Source of the DNA: Nocardia anocheti
Lineage (GTDB): Bacteria; Actinomycetota; Actinomycetes; Mycobacteriales; Mycobacteriaceae
Direction of reading: 5' to 3'
Assembly (NCBI RefSeq): GCF_029675105.1
Contig: NZ_JAQQFV010000011.1
Location: 165,581 to 229,580, forward strand
Length of the DNA: 64,000 nt
In this document: positions 7,404 through 14,439 of the stretch, one piece after another
Layout of the letters: each line of letters begins with the position of its first letter
Position numbering within the stretch: position 1 is the first letter of the stretch
The notes under the pieces: generated by a model
What the model was told of the DNA's origin: nothing
The model's database searches: none
The model's input: the letters and a program-made list of their open reading frames with translations, nothing else
Program-made: the position numbers and the translations under genes

Positions 7404-10400
7404 ATGGCGGACGAGACAACCACCGGTGGCGCGTACCCGCGGGTCGATTTCGGCGCGAAGTCCGGTGCCACATTCCCGGAACTCGAACAGCAGGTGCTGT
7501 CCTACTGGGCCGCCGACGATACTTTCCAGGCCAGCCTGGCCAATCGCGCGGGCGCCGAGGAATTCGTCTTCTACGACGGCCCGCCCTTCGCCAACGGTCT
7601 GCCGCACTACGGCCACCTGCTCACCGGCTACGTCAAGGACCTGATCCCGCGCTTCCAGACCATGCGCGGCAAGCTGGTCGACCGCCGCTTCGGCTGGGAC
7701 ACCCACGGCCTGCCCGCCGAGATCGAGGCCGAGAAGCAGCTCGGCATCACCGACAAGGCGCAGATCGACGAGATGGGGCTGGCCGAGTTCAACGCCGCCT
7801 GTAAGTCCTCGGTGCTGCGCTACACCGGCGAGTGGCGCGACTACGTCACCCGCCAGGCGCGCTGGGTCGACTTCGACAACGACTACAAGACCCTCGATCT
7901 CGACTTCATGGAGTCGGTGATGTGGGCCTTCAAGACCCTCTACGACAAGGGCCTGATCTACCAGGGCTTCCGGGTGCTGCCCTACAGCTGGTACGAGCAG
8001 ACGCCGCTGTCGAACCAGGAGACCCGCCTCGACGACGCCTACAAGATGCGCCAGGACCCGGCGGTCACCGTCGACATGGTGCTCAGCGTGCCCGCCGAGC
8101 ATCCCCTGGCCGCCCTCGACGGCGCGAACGCGCTGATCTGGACCACCACGCCGTGGACGCTGCCGTCCAACCTGGCCGTCGCGGTGCACCCCGACGTGCG
8201 CTACGTGCATCTGCGCGCCGCCGACGGCAAGCGCTATCTGCTTGCCGCCGAACGGGTCTCGCACTACGTCCGGGAGTTCGGCGAGGAGCCCGAGATGCTC
8301 GGCGAGTACGACGGCGCGGCGCTGGCCGGGCTGTCCTACGCCCCGCCGTTCGACTTCTTCCTCGGTCACCCGAACGCGCACCGCGTGCTCACCGCCGACT
8401 ACGTCACCACCGATTCCGGCACCGGAATCGTCCACCTCGCACCGGCTTTCGGTGAGGAGGACATGGATGTGGCCACGGCCAACGGCATCGAGATCGTGCA
8501 ACCGCTCGATCCGGGCGGCAAGTTCACCTCGATGGTGCCGCCGTACGAGGGCCTGATGGTCTTCGACGCCAACCCGGTGATCATCAAGGATCTCAAGGCC
8601 GCCGGAAAGCTGTTGCGGCACGAGACGATCGAGCACTCCTACCCGCACAGCTGGCGTTCGGGGCAGCCGCTGATCTACATGGCGGTGCCGTCCTGGTTCG
8701 TCGCGGTGACCAAGTTCCGCGACCGGATGGTCGAGCTCAACCAGCGCATCAGCTGGGTGCCCGAGCACATCCGCGACGGCCAGTTCGGCAAGTGGCTCGA
8801 GGGCGCGCGCGACTGGAACATCAGCCGCAACCGCTACTGGGGCAGCCCGATCCCGGTGTGGGTCTCCGACGACCCGGCCTACCCGCGCGTGGACGTCTAC
8901 GGCTCGCTCGACGAGCTCGAGCGCGACTTCGGCGTGCGCCCGGCCGACCTGCACCGCCCCTACATCGACGACCTCACCCGGCCCAATCCCGATGACCCGA
9001 CCGGGAACTCGACCATGCGCCGGGTGCCCGAGGTGCTCGACTGCTGGTTCGAGTCGGGCTCGATGCCGTATGCCCAGGTGCACTACCCGTTCGAGAACAA
9101 GGAGTGGTTCGACAGTCACTTCCCCGGCGATTTCATCGTCGAGTACAACGGGCAGACCCGCGGCTGGTTCTACACCCTGCACGTGCTGGCCACGGCGCTG
9201 TTCGACTCGCCCGCGTTCAAGACGGTCTCCGCGCACGGCATCGTGCTCGGTGACGACGGCCTGAAGATGTCGAAGTCCAAGGGCAACTACCCCGACGTCA
9301 ACGAGGTCTTCGACCGCGACGGCTCCGACGCCATGCGCTGGTTCCTGATGAGCTCGCCGATCCTGCGCGGCGGCAACCTCATCGTCACCGAGCGCGGCAT
9401 CCGCGAAGGCGTCAGCCACGCGCTGCGCCCGCTGTGGAACGCGTGGACCTTCCTGCAGCTCTACGCCTCCAAGCCGGGGACGTGGCGCACGGATTCGCCG
9501 AATGTGCTCGACCGCTACATCCTGGCCAAGCTCGCGGTGACCCGCGATGTGATCACCGAGGCGCTCGAGACCTACGACATCGCCGGTGCCGCCGAGGAAC
9601 TGCGGTCCTTCGCCGACGCGCTCACCAACTGGTACGTGCGCCGGTCGCGGTCGCGGTTCTGGTCCGAGGACCGCGACGCCGTCGACACGCTACACACGGT
9701 GCTCGAGGTGGTCACCCGCCTGTCCGCGCCGCTGCTGCCGCTGGTCAGCGAGGTGATCTGGCGTGGGCTCACCGGTGGGCGTTCGGTGCACCTGGCCGAC
9801 TGGCCCGCCGCCGACGAGCTGCCCCACGATCGTGAGCTGGTGGCCTCGATGGACGAGGTGCGCACGGTCTGCTCGACGGTGCTGAGCCTGCGCAAGGCCA
9901 AGAACCTGCGGGTGCGTCTGCCGCTGGCCGAGACCACCATCGCCGCGGCCGACGCCGAGCGGCTCGCGCCGTTCGTCGAGCTGATCGCCGACGAGGTCAA
10001 CGTCAAGAAGGTCGACCTGACCACCGATGTGGCCAGCCACGGCCGCTTCGAGCTGGCCGTCAACGCGCGGGCGGCCGGTCCGCGCCTGGGCAAGCAGGTG
10101 CAGACGGTGATCAAGGCCGTCAAGGCGGGGGAGTGGACCGAGTCCGCCGACGGTGTGGTCAGCGCGGCCGGGATCACCCTGCTGCCCGAGGAGTACACCC
10201 AGCGCCTGGTCGCGGCCGAGCCCGAGTCCACCGCCGCCCTGCCCGGTAATGCCGGTCTGGTGGTGCTGAACTCGGTGGTCACCGAGGAACTGGAGGCCGA
10301 GGGCTGGGCCCGCGACCTCATCCGCGATCTGCAGGAGACCCGCAAGGCCCGTGGGCTCGAGGTCTCCGACCGGATCTCGGTACTGCTCGAGGTCCCGGCC

Positions 10401-10538
10401 GAACGGCTGGACTGGGCGCGGACCCACCGCGATCTGATCGCGGGCGAGATCCTGGCCACCAGCCTGGAATTCGGCGCGGCCACCGGCGCGGCGGCCGAAC
10501 TCACCGGCGGCGTCCGAGCCGACGTCGCCAAAGCCTGA
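7404..10538 (+). CDS. ileS: Isoleucyl-tRNA synthetase
   Basis: Class I synthetase of 1044 residues that charges tRNA-Ile and edits misactivated valine. The HIGH motif appears as HYGH near residue 68 (GLPHYGHLLTG), and the KMSKS loop is intact near residue 622 (DGLKMSKSKGNYPD). The CP1 editing insertion is present with TTTPWTLPSNLAVAV. Its length and sequence style match the long, eukaryote-like IleS type found in mycobacteria and relatives. In several bacteria that type is intrinsically less sensitive to mupirocin. Expression is governed by the T-box leader directly upstream, with the ATG ten bases after GAGGAG. A strong hairpin follows the stop. Confidence 0.98.
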   Translation: MADETTTGGAYPRVDFGAKSGATFPELEQQVLSYWAADDTFQASLANRAGAEEFVFYDGPPFANGLPHYGHLLTGYVKDLIPRFQTMRGKLVDRRFGWDTHGLPAEIEAEKQLGITDKAQIDEMGLAEFNAACKSSVLRYTGEWRDYVTRQARWVDFDNDYKTLDLDFMESVMWAFKTLYDKGLIYQGFRVLPYSWYEQTPLSNQETRLDDAYKMRQDPAVTVDMVLSVPAEHPLAALDGANALIWTTTPWTLPSNLAVAVHPDVRYVHLRAADGKRYLLAAERVSHYVREFGEEPEMLGEYDGAALAGLSYAPPFDFFLGHPNAHRVLTADYVTTDSGTGIVHLAPAFGEEDMDVATANGIEIVQPLDPGGKFTSMVPPYEGLMVFDANPVIIKDLKAAGKLLRHETIEHSYPHSWRSGQPLIYMAVPSWFVAVTKFRDRMVELNQRISWVPEHIRDGQFGKWLEGARDWNISRNRYWGSPIPVWVSDDPAYPRVDVYGSLDELERDFGVRPADLHRPYIDDLTRPNPDDPTGNSTMRRVPEVLDCWFESGSMPYAQVHYPFENKEWFDSHFPGDFIVEYNGQTRGWFYTLHVLATALFDSPAFKTVSAHGIVLGDDGLKMSKSKGNYPDVNEVFDRDGSDAMRWFLMSSPILRGGNLIVTERGIREGVSHALRPLWNAWTFLQLYASKPGTWRTDSPNVLDRYILAKLAVTRDVITEALETYDIAGAAEELRSFADALTNWYVRRSRSRFWSEDRDAVDTLHTVLEVVTRLSAPLLPLVSEVIWRGLTGGRSVHLADWPAADELPHDRELVASMDEVRTVCSTVLSLRKAKNLRVRLPLAETTIAAADAERLAPFVELIADEVNVKKVDLTTDVASHGRFELAVNARAAGPRLGKQVQTVIKAVKAGEWTESADGVVSAAGITLLPEEYTQRLVAAEPESTAALPGNAGLVVLNSVVTEELEAEGWARDLIRDLQETRKARGLEVSDRISVLLEVPAERLDWARTHRDLIAGEILATSLEFGAATGAAAELTGGVRADVAKA

Positions 10539-10549
10539 CCGCTCGCACG

Positions 10550-10591
10550 CAGCGCCCCCACGTCGTTCACGGCGTGGGGGCGCTGTCGTTT
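10550..10591 (+). terminator. Terminator after ileS
   Basis: Perfect 13-base arms CAGCGCCCCCACG (10550-10562) and CGTGGGGGCGCTG (10573-10585) with a ten-base loop, followed by TCGTTT. It is the strongest hairpin near the ileS stop and probably ends the transcript. Confidence 0.85.
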
Positions 10592-10744
10592 CCGGTGCGG
10601 CGCGCGGAAGGTGCTGGGAGTTTGCTGATGTAGCTGACAGCGGTCGCATCATCGCGCAGAATCAATCAGCGTTACTGCTGATGCGCATGGAACCCGCTGA
10701 GGCGGCAGTGACTGTTCGTGACGATTGTCCTGTGGAAACGGTGC

Positions 10745-10798
10745 CGCGCCGAGGGTAGCGACACGCTCGGCGCGACACCGGTCCACGTGGGTAACCGG
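10745..10798 (+). promoter_or_regulatory. Structured leader in front of the NlpC/P60 gene, possible riboswitch or RNA switch
   Basis: Two consecutive hairpins precede the start codon. The first has perfect 9-base arms CGCGCCGAG (10745-10753) and CTCGGCGCG (10766-10774). The second has CCGGT/ACCGG arms around the palindrome CCACGTGG and ends three bases before the GAAGGG ribosome site. Further upstream, weaker pairing ACTGC/GCAGT is possible. In actinobacteria NlpC/P60 and Rpf genes are often preceded by ydaO-class (c-di-AMP) riboswitches. I see only a faint resemblance (GGGTAACC...AAGGGC) and cannot assign that class. Confidence 0.4.
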
Positions 10799-10810
10799 AA
10801 GGGCGCTCCT

Positions 10811-11326
10811 GTGCGACGAAAAGTACTGCGACGGTTGGCCTTCGGCTTCGCTGCCACGCTCGTCACCACCCTGGTGCTCGCCGGGCCTGCCTGGTCGCAG
10901 ACCGGCAGTTCCTCGGGCTCGGGCCCGTCGGGCTCCTCCACCGGCAGCTCCAGCGGTTCGGGCATGATCCCGTTCCCCAGCGCCACCGGCATCGGCGCGC
11001 TCACCGCCGCGGCCACCCAGATCGGCAAACCCTACGAGTGGGGCGCGATGGGCCCGCACGCGTGGGACTGCTCGGCGCTGGTGCAGTGGGCCTTCCGCCA
11101 GGTGGGTGTCATCCTGCCGCGCACCACCTGGGAGCAGGCCGAGGTCGGCCTGCCGGTGACCTACGGCGGCCTGGCGCCCGGTGATGTCGTCATCCTCAAC
11201 GGCGACGGCTCACACGTCGGCATCTACGCGGGGATGGGCCAGATCCTCGACGCCCACGACTGGGGCGTCCCGGTCGGCCTGCATCCCCTGCGCGAATTCG
11301 ACATCTTCGCGATCAGAAGGTTCTAG
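10811..11326 (+). CDS. Secreted NlpC/P60 family peptidoglycan hydrolase
   Basis: Exported cysteine peptidase of 171 residues that probably cleaves peptide stems in peptidoglycan. A signal peptide (RRKVLRRLAFGFAATLVTTL, then LAGPAWSQ) ends near residue 30. A Ser/Gly-rich linker follows, then the NlpC/P60 fold with catalytic Cys in WDCSALVQW, His in SHVGIYAG and a third polar residue in DAHDWG. The GTG at 10811 has a GGAAGGG ribosome site and places the signal peptide at the N-terminus. An upstream GTG at 10718 would read through the hairpins and is unlikely. The stop shares the four bases CTAG with the stop of convergent galU. Confidence 0.9.
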   Translation: MRRKVLRRLAFGFAATLVTTLVLAGPAWSQTGSSSGSGPSGSSTGSSSGSGMIPFPSATGIGALTAAATQIGKPYEWGAMGPHAWDCSALVQWAFRQVGVILPRTTWEQAEVGLPVTYGGLAPGDVVILNGDGSHVGIYAGMGQILDAHDWGVPVGLHPLREFDIFAIRRF

Positions 11327-12198
11327 TCGACCAGTTGACGCAGCAGCGGCCCGTACTCGGGATGGGCCAGCGCCGAGGCGAACTGGGCGACCAGGTAGTC
11401 GGCCGGGTTGCCGGTGTCGTACCAGCGGCCCTGGATGACCTGGCCGTACACCGCGTGGTTGGCGGCGTAGTTGTTGATCGCGTCGGTCAGGTACACCTCG
11501 CCGGTCTGGTGCGTGTACCAGTTGTCGGTCTGCTGCTGCAGCTCCTCGATGATGCCCGGGGTCACCACGTACCCGCCGATCGCCGCGAACGCCGAGGGGG
11601 CGTCCTCGGGCTTGGGCTTCTCCATCAGGCCGGAGATGCGCAGCAGGCCGTCGTCGAGGTCCTCGCGGACCACCGGCACGCCGTAGCGCTGCGATTCGCC
11701 CGGTTCCATCGGCAGCAGGGCCAGCACCGGGCAGCCGGTCGACTCGTAGGCGGTGATGAGCTGCTGGGCGCGCGGGACCTCGGCGACGAACACGTCGTCG
11801 GGCCACAGCACCAGCATCGGCTCGTCGCCGAGATGCCGGGCGGCGTTGAGCACCGGGGTGCCGTTGCCGTAGGGGCCGTGCTGGTCCAGGTAGGTGATGT
11901 GCCCGGCCTGCGAGAGCTCGCCGACCTCCTCCACCGCGTCGGCGAAAGCGGCCTTGCCGTCGGCGCGTAGCTGCGCGACCAATGCCGGGTTCGGCCGGAA
12001 GTGGTCCTGGATCAGCGACTTGCCGCCGCTGACCACGATGGTGATGTCGGTGATGCCCGAGGAGACCAGCTCGCGGACGGTGTGCTCGATGACCGGCTTG
12101 TCGCCGACCGGCAGCATCTCCTTCGGCGTCGCCTTGGTCAGCGGGAGCAGCCGGGAGCCGATGCCCGCCGCCGGAATGACAGCCTTGCGGATCTTCAT
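11323..12198 (-). CDS. galU: UTP-glucose-1-phosphate uridylyltransferase
   Basis: Makes UDP-glucose from UTP and glucose-1-phosphate for glycan, trehalose and cell-envelope synthesis; 291 residues, cytosolic. The nucleotidyltransferase signature AVIPAAGIGSRLLPLTKATP with PKEMLPVGDKP begins the protein. LMEKPKP and the sugar-binding GRWYDTGNPADYL follow. The ATG chosen gives the conserved start MKIRKAVIP, but GGAGG touches that ATG directly. The in-frame GTG five codons upstream (12213) is therefore a real alternative. The gene converges with the NlpC/P60 gene and the two stop codons overlap by four bases. Confidence 0.94.
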   Translation of the reverse strand: MKIRKAVIPAAGIGSRLLPLTKATPKEMLPVGDKPVIEHTVRELVSSGITDITIVVSGGKSLIQDHFRPNPALVAQLRADGKAAFADAVEEVGELSQAGHITYLDQHGPYGNGTPVLNAARHLGDEPMLVLWPDDVFVAEVPRAQQLITAYESTGCPVLALLPMEPGESQRYGVPVVREDLDDGLLRISGLMEKPKPEDAPSAFAAIGGYVVTPGIIEELQQQTDNWYTHQTGEVYLTDAINNYAANHAVYGQVIQGRWYDTGNPADYLVAQFASALAHPEYGPLLRQLVD

Positions 12199-12293
12199 CC
12201 TCCGATCATCACACACCCACCTGTGTCCTGGCTGTGGCATGGCTGTCAACCGGCCTGGCGTCGGTGTCGGTACCGCCGCGTAGATTGCGGCTG

Positions 12294-13655
12294 GTGAGCA
12301 CCGACACCAGGGCCGACGCCGCGGTCACCGGCCGCCGCTGGGTGCTGCACATCGATATGGACGCCTTCTTCGCCTCGGCCGAACAGCTCACCCGGCCGAC
12401 CCTGCGCGGCAGGCCGGTACTGGTCGGCGGGGTGGGGCAGCGGGGCGTGGTGGCCGGAGCCAGCTACGAGGCCCGCGTCTACGGCGCCCGCTCGGCCATG
12501 CCCATGCACCAGGCGCGGCGCCTGATCGGTGTCTCGGCGGTGGTGGTCCCGCCACGCGGGGCGGTGTACTCGGTGCTGAGCGCGCGGGTGTTCGACGTCC
12601 TGCGCGGTCGCATCCCGGTGCTGGAGACGCTGTCGTTCGACGAGGCGTTCGGCGAGCCCGCCGAACTGGCCGGAGCCAGCGTGGCCGAGGTCGAACGGTA
12701 CTGCCAGGGGCTGCGCGAGCTGGTGCGCGCGCACACCGGGCTGACCGCCTCGATCGGCGCCGGGACCGGCAAGCAGCTGGCGAAGATCGGGTCCGGGCTG
12801 GCCAAACCCGACGGGCTGCGCGTCATCTCGCCCGCCGAACAGGGCGCGCTACTGGCCGCGTTGCCGGTGCGCAAGCTGTGGGGGATCGGGCCGGTCGCCG
12901 AGGGCAGGCTGCGCAGTCTCGGCATCGAGACCGTGGGCGCGTTCGCGGCGCTGCCGGAATCGGAGGCGGCCTCCATCCTGGGCGGCAGCGTGGGGGCCGC
13001 GCTGCACCGGCTGGCCCGCGGCGTCGACGACCGTCCGGTCACCGAACGCGCCGAGGCCAAACAGATCAGCGCCGAGAACACCTACGAGCGCGACATCGTC
13101 ACCCTGCCCGACCTGCGCGCCGCCGTCACCGCCATGGCCGCCGCCGCGCACCGCCGCCTCGAACGCGACGGGCGGGCCGCGCGCACCGTCGTACTCAAAC
13201 TCAAGAAATCCGATATGGGCATCGTGACCAGGTCGTTCACCCTGCCCTACGCCACCACCGACCCGGCCACCCTCACCGCCGCCGCGCAACGCTCGGCCAT
13301 CGACCCGGCCGAACTCGGACCGATCCGGCTGGTCGGGGTCGGCTACGGCGGCCTGTCGCTGGTCCGGCAGGAATCGCTGTTCCCCGAACTCGACCAAGCC
13401 GTCCCCGAAGACCTGGCCACCGTCGACGAACCCGCCCCGGAACCGGAGCAACCCCGCGATCCGCCCGCCGGGCAGTGGTTTCCGGGCATGGACGTGCGGC
13501 ATCCGGACCACGGGCACGGGTGGGTGCAGGGCGCGGGCTACGGGGTGGTCACGGTACGGTTCGAGACGAGCTCGACAGGCCCGGGTCCGGCGCGTACCTT
13601 TCCAGCCGACGACACCGGGCTGTGCCGGGCGGATCCGCTCGACAGCCTCGCCTGA
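12294..13655 (+). CDS. dinB: Y-family DNA polymerase IV, DinB1/DinX type
   Basis: Translesion polymerase of 453 residues. The catalytic carboxylates are in HIDMDAFFASAEQ and LSFDEAFGEPAEL, the thumb contains GIGAGTGKQLAKIGSG-like sequence, and the little-finger domain ends near the clamp-binding motif RQESLFPEL. The C-terminal tail with HPDHGHGWVQGAGYGVVTV closely resembles mycobacterial DinB1. In Mycobacterium tuberculosis dinX follows ileS as well, so the neighbourhood is conserved apart from the inserted NlpC/P60 and galU genes. GTG at 12294 starts directly before the conserved core. The upstream alternative overlaps galU. No SOS-box is recognisable. Confidence 0.95.
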   Translation: MSTDTRADAAVTGRRWVLHIDMDAFFASAEQLTRPTLRGRPVLVGGVGQRGVVAGASYEARVYGARSAMPMHQARRLIGVSAVVVPPRGAVYSVLSARVFDVLRGRIPVLETLSFDEAFGEPAELAGASVAEVERYCQGLRELVRAHTGLTASIGAGTGKQLAKIGSGLAKPDGLRVISPAEQGALLAALPVRKLWGIGPVAEGRLRSLGIETVGAFAALPESEAASILGGSVGAALHRLARGVDDRPVTERAEAKQISAENTYERDIVTLPDLRAAVTAMAAAAHRRLERDGRAARTVVLKLKKSDMGIVTRSFTLPYATTDPATLTAAAQRSAIDPAELGPIRLVGVGYGGLSLVRQESLFPELDQAVPEDLATVDEPAPEPEQPRDPPAGQWFPGMDVRHPDHGHGWVQGAGYGVVTVRFETSSTGPGPARTFPADDTGLCRADPLDSLA

Positions 13656-13714
13656 GGAGTAGCCTCGGCAACCGCGATGGAATCTCTGCCACCTCGAACG
13701 CAAAGGACGAGAAG

Positions 13715-14215
13715 TTGAAGCTTCGTACGACCGGACGTGTCGCGATCGCCGGACTGGCGGTGGTCGCCGCCCTCGGGCTGAGCGCGTGCAGCGACGACAA
13801 GGGTGACAAGCCCGCCGCCAAGTCCACCACCAGCGCCATGACCACCACCGCCTCCGCCGCGGCCGACCTCCCGCCGGTGCCGACGGTCGAGCAGCTCAAC
13901 GAGCAGCTCAACACGGCCCTGGACCCGTCGGTGCCCAACGACCAGAAGCTGGACTTCGTCCAGGGTGGGTCGGCCGACCCCGAACTGCCCAACCGGCTGG
14001 CGCAGGCCGCACAGGACGCCGGGGTGCAGGTGCAGGTCACCGAGGTGACCTCCTTCGGCGACAGCGTCAACGCCAAGGCCGACTTCACGGTGAACGGGCA
14101 GACCAATGTGGTCGACGTGCCGTTCGTCGCCGAGGACGGCAAGTGGAAGGTCCAGAAGGCGTGGGCCTGCCAGATGCTGACCAACTTCGGCCAGCAGTCG
14201 GTGGCTTGCGCCTGA
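13715..14215 (+). CDS. Secreted lipoprotein, MTB12 (low-molecular-weight antigen)-like
   Basis: Lipoprotein of 166 residues with a basic N-terminus, hydrophobic segment and lipobox LGLSAC, so the cysteine near residue 23 would be lipidated and the protein anchored outside the membrane. A Lys/Thr/Ala linker follows. The domain runs VPTVEQLNEQLNTALDPSVP, DFVQGG, then alternating strands ending GKWKVQKAWACQM. The order of motifs matches the MTB12/CFP-2 antigen domain of mycobacteria. Its molecular role is unknown. The start is a TTG with a clear AAAGGA site; translation from it gives a proper signal sequence. A large inverted repeat follows. Confidence 0.8.
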   Translation: MKLRTTGRVAIAGLAVVAALGLSACSDDKGDKPAAKSTTSAMTTTASAAADLPPVPTVEQLNEQLNTALDPSVPNDQKLDFVQGGSADPELPNRLAQAAQDAGVQVQVTEVTSFGDSVNAKADFTVNGQTNVVDVPFVAEDGKWKVQKAWACQMLTNFGQQSVACA

Positions 14216-14245
14216 GCTGTGTTTGTTGGAGCGCTGGCGCGCTCG

Positions 14246-14338
14246 GGTTCGCGGCCCTGAAGGGCCGCCGGTCAGGCACCGCTGCTTGCTCCTTCGTCGC
14301 GTACGCAGCGGCGCCTGACCGGCGACCCGCCGCGAACC
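14246..14338. repeat. Large stepped inverted repeat between lipoprotein and emb
   Basis: Three matched arm pairs nest in register. They are GGTTCGCGG (14246-14254) with CCGCGAACC (14330-14338), CGCCGGTCAGGC (14266-14277) with GCCTGACCGGCG (14313-14324), and CCGCTGC (14279-14285) with GCAGCGG (14305-14311). A 19-base loop remains. A small hairpin GGCCCTGAAGGGCC sits in the left arm. The element is palindromic, intergenic and about 93 bases, like a REP- or MITE-type element or a bidirectional terminator. Confidence 0.8.
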
Positions 14339-14439
14339 GCCGCTGCGCGGCGGCCCCTCCTCAGGGTCGGGGTGTGCGGGGCCGGTAGGGCGGTTATGGC
14401 GGTTTGCCCCGCGGGGCGGGCCTCGGCCGGAGGGGGATG

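Noticed and set aside
6927..9419. Long antisense reading frame of about 830 codons opposite ileS
   Set aside because: It mirrors the codon structure of the high-GC ileS gene; composition is His/Val/Gly/Arg-rich with no domain, and ileS is certain.
10592..10810. Firm assignment as a ydaO-class (c-di-AMP) riboswitch
   Set aside because: Only short fragments resemble the consensus and the order of conserved blocks does not fit, so it is listed only as a structured leader.
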